The position numbers were made by a program, and so were the translations under genes. Shown here piece by piece: positions 1 through 13,600 of a DNA stretch of 64,000 nucleotides; position 1 is the stretch's first letter; the number at the start of each line of letters is the position of its first letter. The notes under the pieces were generated by a model. It saw only the letters and a list, made by a program, of their open reading frames with translations. It ran no database searches and was not told where the DNA came from. The DNA is from Monosporascus cannonballus (lineage: Eukaryota; Ascomycota; Sordariomycetes; Xylariales): positions 1 through 64,000 of the forward strand of contig QJNS01000090.1 of the NCBI GenBank assembly GCA_004154925.1. Reading direction: 5' to 3'.

Positions 1-333
1 ATACCTGTAATTTTCTTCCCCCCCCCCCTTATCACTCTATTCTTTTTGTATAGAAGTTATCCATGGCCATTGCGGATGCATTCCCTTTATTTCGTTTTAT
101 CTATAGCCTTATCTATGCTATGGAGGACCCTTCAACTCGGTGCTCGCAACCTGGGGATGCGGTCGTATTCATCATGAGGGGGGCCCCGTATGTCTCTCCT
201 CAACCGGCGTGGCTCGTCTCAGTATTAAAACATCGCACGCCATCCTCTCACATCGCCATGCCGTACGCCATATGACCTTTCAGTGAATAGGTCGAAAAGT
301 CGGAGAGTGGGGGATACTGCACTCCGAAGGGGT
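1..333. other. Spacer downstream of eIF3m
   Basis: No coding region is supported here. There is a C-homopolymer run at about 20-28. The stretch probably holds the 3' UTR of the minus-strand eIF3m gene that ends at 334. Confidence 0.5.
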
Positions 334-1942
334 CTAATCGTCGTCTTCTGTCCGCTCCTTTCTCGGAGCCCGCTCACCGCCGCCACGCCGTCCACCTCCG
401 GAGCCCCCTGGGCCACTGCTGACGCCGATGTTCGCCATCTTGCGCTCCAGCTCGTCCTGCTCACGCTTCCTTTGCGCCTCGGCGTTGGCCTGCTCCTTGC
501 GGAGAGTGGTCGCAACGTTGCGAAGTACCGACCTCCAGCTGTCGATGCGGTCGCCCAGCTCGCGCCACTGCTTCTCGCCAAAGACCCGATACGTCGTCCG
601 GTGAACCAAGAAAACCTGCTTTTGTTGTGACAACTTGCCCTCGACCAGTCCGGTGCGGATGACGTCAATAGTCCACAACTCGACCTCCTCCGTTGGTATC
701 TGTAGTGCCTTGGCGATGCTGCTGTAGGGGATTTCGCGGCTAGAGATGCTGGCTGCTAAGCTCGCGAAAGTAAGGAGGCGCATTTTACGGTGCAGCTTTT
801 CACCATCCAGGTGCTCTTTCTCAACAAATCCCTCGTGTTCCTCTCTGAAGTCGTTGTAATCTTCCAGGTCCTTTTCGGCGAAGATCTCCAGGAGCTCGAA
901 GTAGACGGGGTGGGAGTCGGAGAGGGCTTGTACGGCGGATAAGGCCAGGAGGTCTTGGAAGTCGAAATGAGTCGGGGAAAGGAGAGCCGCCTTTACGGCG
1001 CGGAGAGAAAGCCGTTGTGCTTCTTCTGACTTCAGCTCACCCTCTTCGAAGAGGCGAATAGCCTTAAGAAGGTATTCATATGAGGCGCTACGATGCAATA
1101 CCGTTAGCACATTGCCAAATCCAAGTTTCCCTAAGAATAGCTCCTTACTTCTCGTCGCCAGACTCGTGTGCCGCATCGGCAATAAGTTCGTACAGTTCCC
1201 GCTGGTCTTCCACACCTGTTTCCCACTGCTGGAACCATACGTCCAGGTTAGGTAAATATCGCTTGATATTATCGAAGAGCCCATTCTGCTTGATGAATCG
1301 CATTATCGCGCTGAAGACATTGTACCGCAAGCGGTTGTCGGGCTGGAGCAGATTAAAGATGTTGGAAAGGGCATTCAGGGCCAAGCCGGGACCATTCACC
1401 GGGGAGGAAGTGATGGGCTTGGTCAGATTGTCGGCAACGCGCGGGAGGAGCTTGTCGACGTTCTCGGATTGCAGGACTAGGTAGACGAGGAGGTTGTAGG
1501 CGGAAGTAAACTCTTTCTCGGGTCTGGCGTTCAGTGCCGGAGACGCCATGATTATCTTCTTAAGAACTTCATCTTTGTCGTCCTTCTCGAGCAGAGGTCT
1601 CGCCTCGTCGCCGATTTGCAAATAATCGGCCATCTCCTGCGCCAGATCCGCAAAGGAGCCGTCGACGAAGACGAGCTGCGGCTGGTAAGGAGCAGCCATT
1701 TTCCGGAGAATGCTGATCGCGGCCTCGATTAATTCCCTGGTCCGGTCGGAGGTGGTAAGAATATTCGAATCGTGCGAATGAGGTTCCACCCGCTGTTCCT
1801 GCTTAACTGTTTCGGGCTCAGATACCTCCTCGATATCCTGGAGCTGGGCAACAAACGGAGATTTATTATTGTTTCGCCCTTGAGGAGGAGACTTTTTGCC
1901 AGGCCCCAGTGGAGGGGCACGCCCGGCCGCTCTAGACGACAT
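334..1942 (-). CDS. eif3m: Eukaryotic translation initiation factor 3 subunit M (PCI domain)
   Basis: Non-catalytic PCI-domain subunit of the eIF3 complex, which scaffolds the 43S pre-initiation complex in the cytoplasm. Two exons, 1149-1942 and 334-1087. The 61-nt intron (1088-1148) has donor GTAAGG, branch GCTAACG and acceptor TAG; splicing joins GDE to [10 protein letters not shown] in frame. The conserved body begins around [20 protein letters not shown]. The PCI/winged-helix part follows in exon 2 ([20 protein letters not shown], then [10 protein letters not shown]). The tail is Gly/Arg-rich and acidic ([21 protein letters not shown] split over the last 30 residues). The ATG at 1942 gives 515 residues. 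The ATG at 1699, directly before the conserved block, gives 434, closer to usual fungal eIF3m length, so the first 81 low-complexity residues may be 5' UTR. Both ATGs have A at -3. Family identity is secure; only the start is uncertain. Confidence 0.93.
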
Positions 1943-4130
1943 TTTGGAAATCGCTAGCTGGTGGGATGTTTTTAAAGGTCCGGTGATTAGCCGGCGGCGG
2001 GGACGCCTGGGTCGGAAGCTAGTGGATCCGATCCGATGGTTCCATGCCCCTCATAGGTGGGTATGGGCTGGCGGAGAGTCCCTATATGTACTTAGGTGCC
2101 TACTGTACCTCGCAAGTATGCCCGGGCAGGTGCGCCAGGGAGCATGTGGATGGGCACTCGGTAGGGACGATTATCTAGGTCTGTAAGGAGGGCCATGGCG
2201 ATCTCTTAAGAAAACGGCGTCCCTATCAACGACACAGAGGTCCTCATGTTCTAGTCAGCAAGATGTCTTACAGATACGTAGGTAAGTTCATGAAGAAAAA
2301 GTCTGATAAGAAACACCTGCGAGATCGAATCTTGGAGGTTGATTTTCTTAAGTATATAAGGTTGATAGCTGTACCCTAAACTCGCCTTGATGCTCTCGTG
2401 GCAATGGGACATGCTTGTTGTCATAAAACCGTTCCGGCTTAGCCATTGCCTTATCTCTCAAGACTTTTATCGATCTCTATTAAGTTTATCTATAGGCTGC
2501 TACAAGCAGCTATAGGAGACTGTAAGACATAAGGCTGTGTCAAATTCCTGCACTTGTTCCAGGTGAGATACCTGCCATACTTGCCGGTACGCGTGAAGTC
2601 ACTGCACTGCGAAGATATCCGATGGCCATCAATGATATGTTCGTATAAGCTAGTACATAATTCCTCGTTCGGCTTCGGCTTACAGGTAGCAGGATTTGGT
2701 CTGCCAGCTTATACAGACATGGCTATATATATATATATATATTTAAAAAAAACTCCGGCTACCCGCGTTTGGAAAGCAGCATATGGCTGTTCTGAAGCAT
2801 GACTTACATAACCTGATTTCTGCCTAGTATGTGTGACTGGCTAACCGAAATCCTACATATAAATCAGAGTGCTCGCTCTTATTACAGGTTCATTATCACT
2901 ATTCCTTTAAAACCTCGTTCATCCCTATGCATACCCGGAGCCAGCCGGAGGTCTAACTAAACAGCGCGAACATGGGGAGAAATGATGATCTTTTAGCGGG
3001 CGGCCAGTCATGACCGTAAGAGCCATCGTTGCATAAATTCTTTTTGCAGATATCTATTTTCGTCTTGCGCTCAGCTGGGGACAGACACCGAGCTAGGCTC
3101 CGGCTTCAAGCGGCGTAACTCAAGGTCCCGTTAAGCATCGTGCATCCTCTCTGTTTATCTCCCGAGTTTCCTTCGCATGTCTCGCTTCGGATCGAGCCTC
3201 AATGGTAGGTATACTGCAAAGAGCGATGATTGGATGAAAACGCGGCAATTTAGTCGAGCACAGCGGTTCTTTTACCGCGTTGATATCTAGGCATGTTGCG
3301 GTCCGTCTGGACTTTTCCATCCAATAGGCTGGCGTTATTAGTTCCCTCAAGTCGCAGATCCATTCGGGATATGGCAAATTGACTGGGCCGTGTGACTCGG
3401 TTTCGAGTTGAACTGGGGTAATACGGTATTAAGTCGGGATTTCAAGGACATCTAACCTTTTACCCTTAAGCCTACCCGGTCCCATGCAGGTACGTCGAGG
3501 AATGAAGTACTTCAACCCTTCAGGCATCGAGAATGGATTCCACGCATGGAAACTCTTAAACGAGAGAATCGCCATCGTCTCCCTCATCCGCCCACAACTA
3601 AATAACCAGGGCGTTTGACCACACCACCCCATCAGACGCTATAGGATATACCCAGACTCCGCCTATTCGCACCCAGCACTAGTTTCCTTACTAACAATGA
3701 CCAACTTCACTTGACGAATATATTGCCATCAACTTACGGCCAAAGTAGAGCATATACTTAAGAGATGGCCCTTCGTTGTATCCTGACCCCACCGCATATT
3801 TAATCGATTAAATCCTAAATGCTCTCTGCGCCGTACGTTATGCGTTGCAAGCTGGCACTACCGTTAGCAACAGCTGTTAAAGTAGTAACTAGGCAACTCG
3901 AATACCTAGTGAGGTACCTCCCCAGATTTCTTTTAATCGGTACTTGATGTAAATAGCTTTGCAGGTAAATAGACTTATATATAGTCCGTGTACGTCCAAA
4001 CGCGGTTAATGCCTGGTGTTGTTAGCGATTCTGGGTGGTGGTGGTCAAACGCTTTGCGAAATAACAATAAATGAAGGCTTGCACGCAAAGACGCTTCTTC
4101 ACACTATTTCAGCTGTCCCTTAGCTAGGCT
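1943..4130. other. Intergenic spacer upstream of eIF3m
   Basis: About 2.2 kb of near-neutral base composition with no convincing gene on either strand. Short open frames here lack family motifs and plausible splice partners. There is a (TA)n microsatellite followed by an A-run at about 2722-2752. The eIF3m promoter should lie just above 1942. The right edge meets the terminal inverted repeat of the nested transposon block. Confidence 0.5.
2722..2752. repeat. (TA)n microsatellite with A-run
   Basis: Simple dinucleotide TA repeat running into a short A-homopolymer. No gene association is evident. Confidence 0.7.
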
Positions 4131-4237
4131 CATATAACTCACAAGGGGTATTTTTTGTTAGTTACCTCCACCGCCCCACAAGATTCCCTGAACAGCTAAT
4201 AAGTATACTCCCATATAATTTGTATGCAAAAATACCT
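4131..4237. repeat. Left terminal inverted repeat of the mariner-type element
   Basis: Matches the reverse complement of 19159-19266. The best-conserved part is 4137-4180; the inner part (CTCCCATATAATTTGTATG against CTCCCATAGAATTTGTATG) is again well conserved. It is much less AT-shifted than the DNA inside the block. Confidence 0.8.
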
Positions 4238-4305
4238 CCATTAATTCCTCTGCTGTTTCCCACTACTCTCAAAGTACTGCTTCATTTTATCCCACTGAGT
4301 CAAAG

Positions 4306-4700
4306 TGTTATGACCTAACGGTCTTGGCTTCTTTTCAGACGGTTGGAACCACGAAAAGGTCAGTTCCGACCCAAGCCAAGACGTCACGTAACTGGCTCAA
4401 AGGTCTTAAGGCGCCAAGCACCTTGAGCCCCTTAAGCCAGCAGGAGAGTTCAAAGGGCTTAACGGGTTTAAGGGTTTGAACCGTTTAAGCACCTTGAGCT
4501 AAGATAAGGATATATACGCTTATTATTTCCATAATTTGGATAATTTTAGCTTGCAATATAATATCGTTATTTAAGGTATTTTCGGCATTATAAAACGTAA
4601 TACGTTATTATATTTATTATTTAAATTCTTATAATATTCCTGTTAATATAAACCTATATAACTAAGATTTAATAATTAATTAAACCGCTTAGCCGTTATA
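4306..4700 (+). repeat. 5' LTR of element A
   Basis: Starts TGTTATGACCTAACGG and ends AGCCGTTATA (probably a RIP-mutated ...TTACA end). Its outer ~200 bp is GC-richer and better preserved; the inner half is strongly AT-shifted. It matches 17324-17718 with transition differences. Confidence 0.88.
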
Positions 4701-5660
4701 CGTTATAAACTTTTATTTAATAATACCGTCAAACTTTGAACAATATTTAATACTGTTAAAATATCGACCAACATTTAAGAAACCCTTATTTAGCAATTTT
4801 AGATTCGAATTCGGAAGTTAAAAAGAGAAATTTGATAACTTAAGGCTACGTTATTTACTTAAATCTCTTTCGCCCGCATAAAGCCGAAAAACCCAGAACC
4901 TTACGATAAAAAAGGTAACTTTTAAACCTTTTTAATTTAGGCACGAATTTATTTTCACTTTTTAAACCTTAAAAATTTAACGGATATAATTTTAGCAATA
5001 AAAGTATACTTAACGGAAAATACGGTTAATTAATTTAAACTTATTATAAGAAATTTCCTGAAAATAAAAAAGCCGGATAAAAAAATTTATTAATAAGATT
5101 TTTTACTTTATACTAATTTCGAAAATAAAATGCGTAATAATTTCGGCAATCCGGATAAAAAACGATTTAGGGCCCAGTAATTTTTATAATTTAAATAAAA
5201 AAAACCTATATCCAAGTATGCCGTAATTTTTAAAAGTTTTGCAGCTAAAACGGAATAAGGAAATAATAAAGCCGACGCCCTTATCGACATATTTTACAAA
5301 AGGCTGAAAAATAATATAAAAAATAAGATTATTCGGATTAAGTAACCAGTTACCCTAAACCGGTATATTACAGAAGTAATTAAAATTAACAATCAATAAT
5401 ATAAAAAACGACAAAAGAGAAAAGGATAATATGCCTGACGTTCGAAATACTATAAGTTCAACTAAGAGAAAAAACGAAACGCACTTTTTATTTCTTATAG
5501 AACGGCGCCAGAACCTATAGAACTCGGCGTTACCTACCGACAAAACTGGAGCTAGATTAAATGCTTTAACTGTGGCAAAATAAGATATAAAGCTTATAAA
5601 TGCAAAAAGCCCAAAAAGCTAGGATAAGATAATTGGACCTTTATACCGGAAAAACAATTT
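4701..5660 (+). pseudogene. gag remnant of element A with CCHC zinc knuckle
   Basis: Degenerate gag region (capsid/nucleocapsid). The clearest motif is a zinc knuckle at 5562-5603, reading CFNCGKIRYKAYKC: CX2CX4(H to Y)X4C, with the His lost by a C-to-T change. The same region in the partial copy at the window end (63937-63978) keeps the His (MGHKAYK). Many stops; not functional. Confidence 0.7.
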
Positions 5661-8600
5661 AAAAATAATTAAAAAAAATAATAACAAAATTATTAATATA
5701 ATTTATGCTAAATATACATTAGGCTTACGATAAATGGTTTAATAAGGATTATTACGATAAAAGATTTAATAAAAAATATAAGAAGCCAAAAAACTGGCTT
5801 AATAAATATCGCGAATATAACAAAAAACATTATAAAAATAATTACGCAAATACTAGAATTAGATAGAAAAAGTTTATCCCGGAACCCTTAATCGACATAG
5901 TAAAATATACGTTATATACTGTCGACGACGAAAATATTCCGATTACGAAAAATAAAAACATCATATTTACGAACGAATTACCTATATATATTACAAAGAA
6001 TTGAATTTCCCAAATCGTACCGGAAATAACAAAAATAATAAATAATAATATCGATATCCTCAAATTATAACCTTAAAAAATATCCAGTAATTAGCCGAAA
6101 TAAAAAGCTGGCCCGAAAAAAAACAATACCTATAAAAAATCGTTTTTATTATTATAAATAATATAATTACTAAATGGAAAAAAAGTTAATTTAGCATATA
6201 ATAAAAAACATTATTAAAAAGTTATTACGGATCTTTATTTTTAATTAGTATTTACCGCGGATTTTTAGAAAAAAAAGCAATTAAAGAAAAAATACGTTAA
6301 TTTACAAAAAACTTCTGGAACGATAACCAGGACGACATATAATAAGATATAGTTACAAACATAAAAAAATAAGTTATTCGATAAGAAAAAATATTGCAAA
6401 AAAATTAAAAATAATTAATACGATTCGAAAAAATAATACGCCAGTAATAATAACAAATATAGCGACTTAACGCGTTAAACGAAAAAACATAAATAAAATT
6501 CGATAAATTCAAATAGGAATTAAAAGAAAAAAGTTACTTATAAAAAACGGCAAAATAATAAAACTTAAAAAAATTAAAAAAAACTCCTAAAAAGGTTTTA
6601 AATGCGATAATAAAAATGTTAATAATTTTATTATTTTGGATATACGAATTAAAACGTGTTGATATACCGCAATAATGAACTACAAAGCTTTAAGCGGAAA
6701 TTATATTATATCAAATATGGTTAATAAGTTAAAACTGCTATAGAAATATAAGTTAAAACCTTATATAACAACAAATACCAAAAGTTAGAAATTCGCTTAC
6801 GATAACGGAAAAATTATATACGAAATTAATTACCTCGAGATTTTTATTAAAAGATAACATTAAATAGTTAATTTCGATATCGTTTTATTCGGAAATTACG
6901 ATATAATCTTAAGATTACCATAGATACGCCAGTACGAAATTTTAATTAACGGAAAAACGGGCTAAATAAAATTTGTTTTATTCTTTATTAAGAAACGAAA
7001 AAAAATTAAAATGTTAATATTTAATCGATAATAACGACGAATGCAGGCATAAAGATACGATAAAAACCTTATTACTTAAAAAAAAAATAAAACATAAAAA
7101 AACGGCTATTAAAAACGAATATAACGTATCGTTATTATTATTAAAGCGAAATTAAGGTAATTAAATAACGATTTGAAATAACAAAAATAATAACCCAAAA
7201 AGCTAAACGATTTGATTAATATATTATCATAATAATATTATAAATATAAGCAGTTTTTTTAAAAAGGAACTTAATATGAAATTATCGAAATATAATAAAT
7301 AAGATTATAAGATAATCTTTAAAGAAAATTTTTTAACGAAGTTTTACATTATTTATAACTTTAATAAAAACGAATTACGTACTTTAAAAAAATACCTGGG
7401 AAATCGGCTATAAAAAAGATAGATTTAATTGTCGAAATTATTAATAAGTTACTTAATATTCTTTATATTTAAAAAACGAAAAATTACAACTTATAGTTAA
7501 TTATCGATAATTAAACGATATTATTATTAAAAATTAAATATTATTATCCTTAATTATAAAAATAAAAGACCGATTTTACGGAATTAAATAATTTATAATA
7601 TTCGATCTTAAGGATAGATATAATCTTATTAGAATTAAAAAAAATACGAATAAAAAATAATTTTTAAAACAAAATACGGATTATTTAAATATTTAGTTAT
7701 ATTAATAGGACTTACAAACGTATTAGTAATTTTTTAGCAAATAGTTAATTACGTATTACGAAAATATTTTAATATTTTCGTTATTTGTTATTTCGACGAT
7801 ATTTTTATTTTTTCGGAAACAAAAAAAGCATATGTAGAATACTTTTATAAAGTTTTTTAAGTTTTACAAAATATAAGGTTATTTGTTAATACAAAACAAA
7901 GTTAATTCCATATATAAAAAATGGAATATTTGAATTATATTATTATTTTAAAATATATCAAAATAAACCTTAAAAAATCGTTGTAGTTATAAAATAACAA
8001 ACGCTAATAACAGTTAAGGAAATATAAGTATTTTTTGAATTCGTTAATTATTACAAAAAATTTATTCGAAATTTTAATAGAATAACTATATTTTTAACGA
8101 ATTTTACGAAAAAAAAGGAATTTAAATAAACGCCAAATACGAAAAAATATTTCAGAATATTAAAAATGCAATTATTAATAAGCCAGTATTAATTATATAC
8201 GATTTAAACCGCCTTGTTAAATTAAAAACCGATATTTCGGATTATACGTTAAACGTAATAATCGGATAACGAAATAATTAAGGCAAATTATACTTCATTA
8301 TATTTTTTTCGTATAAATTAAAGAGAACCGAATTTAATTACGATATTTCAAATTAAAAATTTATGGCCATTATTATAACATTTCGAAAGTTTAGATATTT
8401 CTTAAAAGCAAGCTTATATTAAATTAAGGCTTATACAGATTATTAAAATTTTACTTAATTTATTATAACCCGGAAATTTATAAAACAATAATTAAAATAT
8501 GCGGAAAAATTAGCGAATTTCGATTTCGTTATTATTTATAAAAAAAGTTTAAAAAATAATAAAATAAACGTTTTAAGCAAGCGACTAAATCTCGAAAAGA

Positions 8601-9619
8601 AATTAGTTAAAGTTAACTATATAATTTTTAATATTATTATAGAAAAATCTTTACGCTTATAATAAATTACGACAATTCGAGCAGTACTTTTCGATACATA
8701 TTAAAAAATTTAATAATATAACGATAATTTCCTAAAAAACAAAAAAACAAATAAAATACAAATTCTAAAAAAATACGAAAAGGATTTAATACGAAAAATA
8801 TACGAACATTAGTTATATAGATATTTAGGGATCTATAAAACCTTAAAACAACTTTAACGTATATATTTCTTTTTTAAAATAAAATTAACGATATAAAAAA
8901 TTATACGGTAATGGGATATTTACGTTAAAGTAAAAACTCGACGACATAAATTATACGGAAAATTATAACTATTATTAATTGCGGAATAACTATAATATTT
9001 AATTATATTCGATTTTATTACCAAATTTTTTATGTTAAAAAATCCTGTTACGGAAATACATTACGACAGTATTTTCGTAATCGTCGACCGATTTACGAAA
9101 TTTTTCTATTTCTTCTTATATTATAAGAATATAAACGCCGAATAATTAATATATATTTTCCTTAAATATATTTTTAATATATACGGATTACTAATAGAAA
9201 TTATATTAAATACAGAATTAATATTCGTATTAAAATTTTAATAAGGCCTTATAATATAAATCAGCTTAAATTATAAATTATTTAACGTATTTAAACTTTA
9301 AATAAATAAATAAATATAATAAATATAATAAATTTTAAAAACCTATTTACGATATTATATTAATTACGAATAAAATAACTGGGTTAAAAAATTATTAATT
9401 ATATAATTAGCTTGTAATACCAGCTATTACGAAAATATCAAAATAATATTTACGAACGTAAATTTTAATTTTATTTCAAAAGTTTATAAAAAAAATACGC
9501 GACGATAATCCAATTAATATTAAAACAATTTTTACGTCAAAATAATTGCGATGATTACATTAAAAAATAAAAATAAAACTGAAATTCGTACGGAATCAAA
9601 TAAATAAGTATTATAATTA
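5661..9619 (+). pseudogene. pol remnant of element A: protease, reverse transcriptase, RNase H, integrase (5' part)
   Basis: The reverse transcriptase motif B region is readable at about 7780-7815 (VICYFDDIFIFS; YFDD at 7789-7800 with both catalytic Asp retained). The integrase core is readable at 9071-9112 (IFVIVDRFTKFFYF), preceded by DFITKF near 9012; these are standard Ty3/Gypsy integrase motifs. The order RT before integrase defines the superfamily. The reading frame is broken throughout by TAA/TAG codons that arise from TGG or CAA/CAG through RIP. The 3' end of the integrase continues at 16283 after element B. Confidence 0.75.
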
Positions 9620-9994
9620 TGTAACGGCTAGGCGGTTTAACCAACTATTAAACCTTAAGTCGACAGGTTTATATTAGCAAAAGTATCGTAAGAATTTAAG
9701 CAATAAATACAGTAATCTTATTACGTTTCGTAATACCAAAAATATCTTAAATAACGATATTATATTACAAATTAAAGTTATTTAAATTATAGAAATAATA
9801 AGCATATATATTTTTTTCTTTTTGGCTTAATTACTTATAATCACGCCGTTAATAGTGACCACGATTACTTGGGATCACTTTTAATTACTAATGATTACTG
9901 GCTTAGCAATAATCACCGTTACGTAACTCGGAAAATGGTCCGTATGCTCCTTACCTAACCGTTTCTTAAAATCGGAACTTGTTAAATCGTAACA
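9620..9994 (-). repeat. 3' LTR of element B
   Basis: 375 bp. In minus orientation it starts TGTTACGATTTAACAAG and ends GCCGTTACA, so the canonical TG...CA ends are intact here. The left flank AATTA is one copy of the target duplication. Confidence 0.88.
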
Positions 9995-10011
9995 CGATTT
10001 CCCCCTTTCCC
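9995..10011 (-). other. Polypurine tract of element B
   Basis: On the minus strand GGGAAAGGGGGAAATCG abuts the 3' LTR, the expected position of the plus-strand primer. It is well preserved despite heavy RIP around it. Confidence 0.62.
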
Positions 10012-10179
10012 AAATTTTACCTTTAAAATTTCTTTTTTTTTCTTTTTTTTTTCGTTTAGTAAATATCTCTTTTTTTTACTTTTAATCATATTGTTTCGCA
10101 TTTCCAAAATTCGTCGCGTTTTTCGTTCTTTTACCGTTCGTCGTACTGATCTTATAAAAACCTTCGACGAATTTGATTA

Positions 10180-10560
10180 CGAAATTATGTTTTGCTTTTA
10201 ATATTTTTCGAAAAACATAAGGTGTAAAATAATAGAAACCGTTTTAAAATATAAAGAATATATTAATCGAAATCAATTTTATAATAGTACCGGCGTACTC
10301 ATTTTTTTCTTACAAAATATTCGTTATAAATATTAACGCTTGGAACGCAAAAAAACGTTTGTCGAAAAACGATTACTAAAATTTTAACGGCTTTACTTTA
10401 AGGCTTAACGCAAGTATTTAAAAAAATAAATAAAGTTTTTTTTATTTTATTCGTTTGCGTAAACAAAAGGCGCTGACTCGTTCGAAAAGCATTACTATAG
10501 TATAACATATATTTTAATCGTTAAACGAACGAAAGGAATAAGAACGTCGGAAATAAGAAC
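10180..10560 (+). pseudogene. Antisense accessory ORF of element B (damaged CX2CX6C)
   Basis: Lies between the pol end and the 3' LTR on the strand opposite to pol, exactly as in element A. It reads VLKYKEYINRNQFYN, with Tyr at 10250, 10259 and 10280. Reverting each TAT to TGT gives Cys-X2-Cys-X6-Cys, the same spacing as in element A (17045-17077). Basic, coiled-coil-like sequence follows (LERKKTFVEKRLLKF), interrupted by stops. Conserved position, orientation and Cys spacing in two diverged elements argue for a once-functional accessory protein. Confidence 0.42.
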
Positions 10561-10689
10561 AATTAAAGGCTGCCGTTACGGCTATTACGTTAACGTATAT
10601 CGCGGCCGATTAGCCCGATATCCCGGCTACCGACTGGTCGGCTGTTAATTGGAATGCGCTCGTCGTTACTAATAAAAGTTCTTTAACAG

Positions 10690-13600
10690 ACACTAGGCGC
10701 CAATAAGATTTTTAGCAGATTTCCAGGTATTTTCGGAGTTTGAGTGCTTTTTCCACTTGATTAAATACTGAGTAAATCCGTTTTGTTTTCGTATATTAAG
10801 GATTTTCTCCATTTCGTATGCTTATTTGTCCTTTATTTCCATATCGTTTTATACCGTATATATTTTAATTATATTTGTTATTAACTCGAATAAGGAAATA
10901 TAAAAAATTGAATAAAATTTACCTTTTAATAAAAATTCCAATTAGTAATTATTTTCTGAGATTTTCTTGGCGATTTTATATAAACCGATATATTTAAAAT
11001 CGAGGTTTTCATTAGATTGTTTTATTTAAATATTTTTTATAATAAGAAAAACTATATTTGTTTTTCGAAAATTAGTTTTTTTAATCTTTTTTAGTTATAA
11101 CACTTATTTATTTAATTTTGTACGAATTCCAATTTTGGTTTTATTTCTTAATATAACTATCGTAATTATTCCGACGTAAAAATATTTTAATATTAATTAA
11201 ACCGTTATTAGATTTTTTTTATAAATTTTTAAAATAAAACCAAAATTTACGTTCGTAAGTATTATTTTCAAACTTAATTTATTCGTTTTATTTATTTATT
11301 TATTTAAAGTTTAAATATATTAAATAATTTATAATTTAAGTTAATTTATGTTATAAAGCTTTTTTAAAATTTAAATACAAATATTAATCCTTTATTTAAT
11401 ATAATTTCCATTAATAATCTGTATATATTAAAAATGTATTTAAAAAATATATATTAATTGTTCGCCGTTTATATTTTCGTAATATAATAGAAAATATAAA
11501 AATTTCGTAAATCGGTCGATAATTACGAAAATGCTGTCGTAATATATTTTCGTAACTGGATTTTTTAATATAGAAAGCTTAATAATAAAGTTAAATGTAA
11601 CTAAATATTATAATTGCTTTATAATTGATAATAGTTATAATTTTCCATATAATTTATATCGTCGAATTTTTGCTTTGATATAAATATCGTATTGCCGTAA
11701 GATTTTTTATATTATTAATTTTATTTTAAAAAAATATATACCTTAAAGTCGTTTTAAGATTTTATAAATTCTTATATATCTATATAACTAATTTTCGTAT
11801 ATTTTTCGTATTAGATTTTTCTAATATTTTTTTAAAAGTTATATTTTATCCGTTTTTTGGTTTTTTGAAAAACCGTTATTATATTACTAGATTTTCTAAT
11901 TTATATCGCAAAGTACTGCCCGAATTATCGCAATTTTTCGTAAGCGTAAGTATTTTTCTATAATAGTATTAAAAATTATATAATTAATTTTGACCAATTT
12001 TTTTTACAGTTTGGTTGCCTGCTTAAGGCATTTATTTTGCCGTTTTCTGAGCTTTTTTTTGTAAATAATAATAAAGTCGAAATTCGTCAATTTTTTTACG
12101 TATTTTAATTATCGTTTTATAAGTTCCCTGATTGTAATAAATCGGATAAGATTTTGATAATCCGTATAAATTTTAACCTAATATAATTTTTTTTAAAAAA
12201 AGTACTTAAACTTTCGAAATACTATAATAATAGCCATAAATTCCTTATTTGAAATACCGTAATTGAATTCGGCTTTTTTTAATTTATACGAAAAAAATAT
12301 AATAAGGTGTAATTTGCTTTAATTATTTTATTATCCGATTATTGCGTTTAATACGTAATCCGAAATATCGGTTTTTAGTTTAACGGGGCGGTTTGGATCG
12401 TATATAATTAATATTAACTTGTTAATAATCGTATTCTTAATATTTTAAAATACATTTTTTGTTTTTGGCGTTTATTTAAATTCTTTTTTTTGTAAGGTTC
12501 CGTAAAAATATAATTATTTTGCTGAAATTTCGAATAAATTTTCTGTAATAATTAACGAATCCAAAAAATGCCTGTACTTTTTTAATTATCGTTAGCGTTT
12601 GTTATTTTATAACTGTAGCAATTTTCTTGGGGTTTATTTTAACATGTTCTAAAATAATAATATATCTTAGATATTTTATTTCTTGTTTAGAAAATTAACT
12701 TTTTTTATATTAATAAGTAATTTTATATCCTATAAAATTTAAAGAACTTTATAAAGGTATTTTATATATGTTTTTTCTATTTTTAAGAAAATAAAAATAT
12801 TATCAAGATAGCAAACGACGAAAATATCGAAGTATTTTCGTATTACGTAATTAATTATTTGCTGAAAAGTTGTTAGTACGTTCGTAAGTTCTATTAATAT
12901 AACCAGATATTTAAATAATCCGTATTTCGTCCTAAAAGTTATTTTTTATTCGTATTTTTTCTTAATTTTAATAAGGTTATATTTATCTTTAAGGTTAAAT
13001 ATTATAAATTATTTAATTTCGTAAAATCGGTTTTTTATTTCCGTAACTAAGGGTAGTAATATTTAATTTTTAATAATAATATCGTTTAATTATCGATTAT
13101 TAATTATAAGTCGTAATTTTCTATTTTTTAAGTACGAAAAATATAAGATATTCTGCTAATAACTTCGAAAATTAAATTTATTCTTTTTATAGCCGATTTT
13201 TCAAGTATTTTTTTAAAAATACGTAATTCGTTTCCGCTAAGGTTATAAATAAGGTAAAACTTTATCGAAAATTCTTTTTTAAAGATTATCTTATAATCTT
13301 ATTCGCTATGTTTTAATAATTTTATATCGAACTTCTTTTTAAAAAGCTGCTTATATTTATAATATTATAATAACATATTAATTAAAATTTTTTAACTTTT
13401 TAAGTTAATGTTTTTGTTATTTTAAATCGTTATTTAATTACTTTAATTTTGCTTTGATAATAATAATAATACGTCGTATTTTTCTTTAATACCCGTTTTT
13501 TTTATGTTTTATTTCTTTAAGTAGCAAGGTTTTTATCGTATTTTTATGCCTGTACTTATCGTTATTATTAATCGAATATTAAAATCTCAATTTCCTTTTT

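Noticed and set aside
9617..10000. Reading the left LTR of B as an inverted LTR pair of element A
   Set aside because: Its outer half differs from A's LTR and it pairs perfectly with 15902-16277, with AATTA on both sides.
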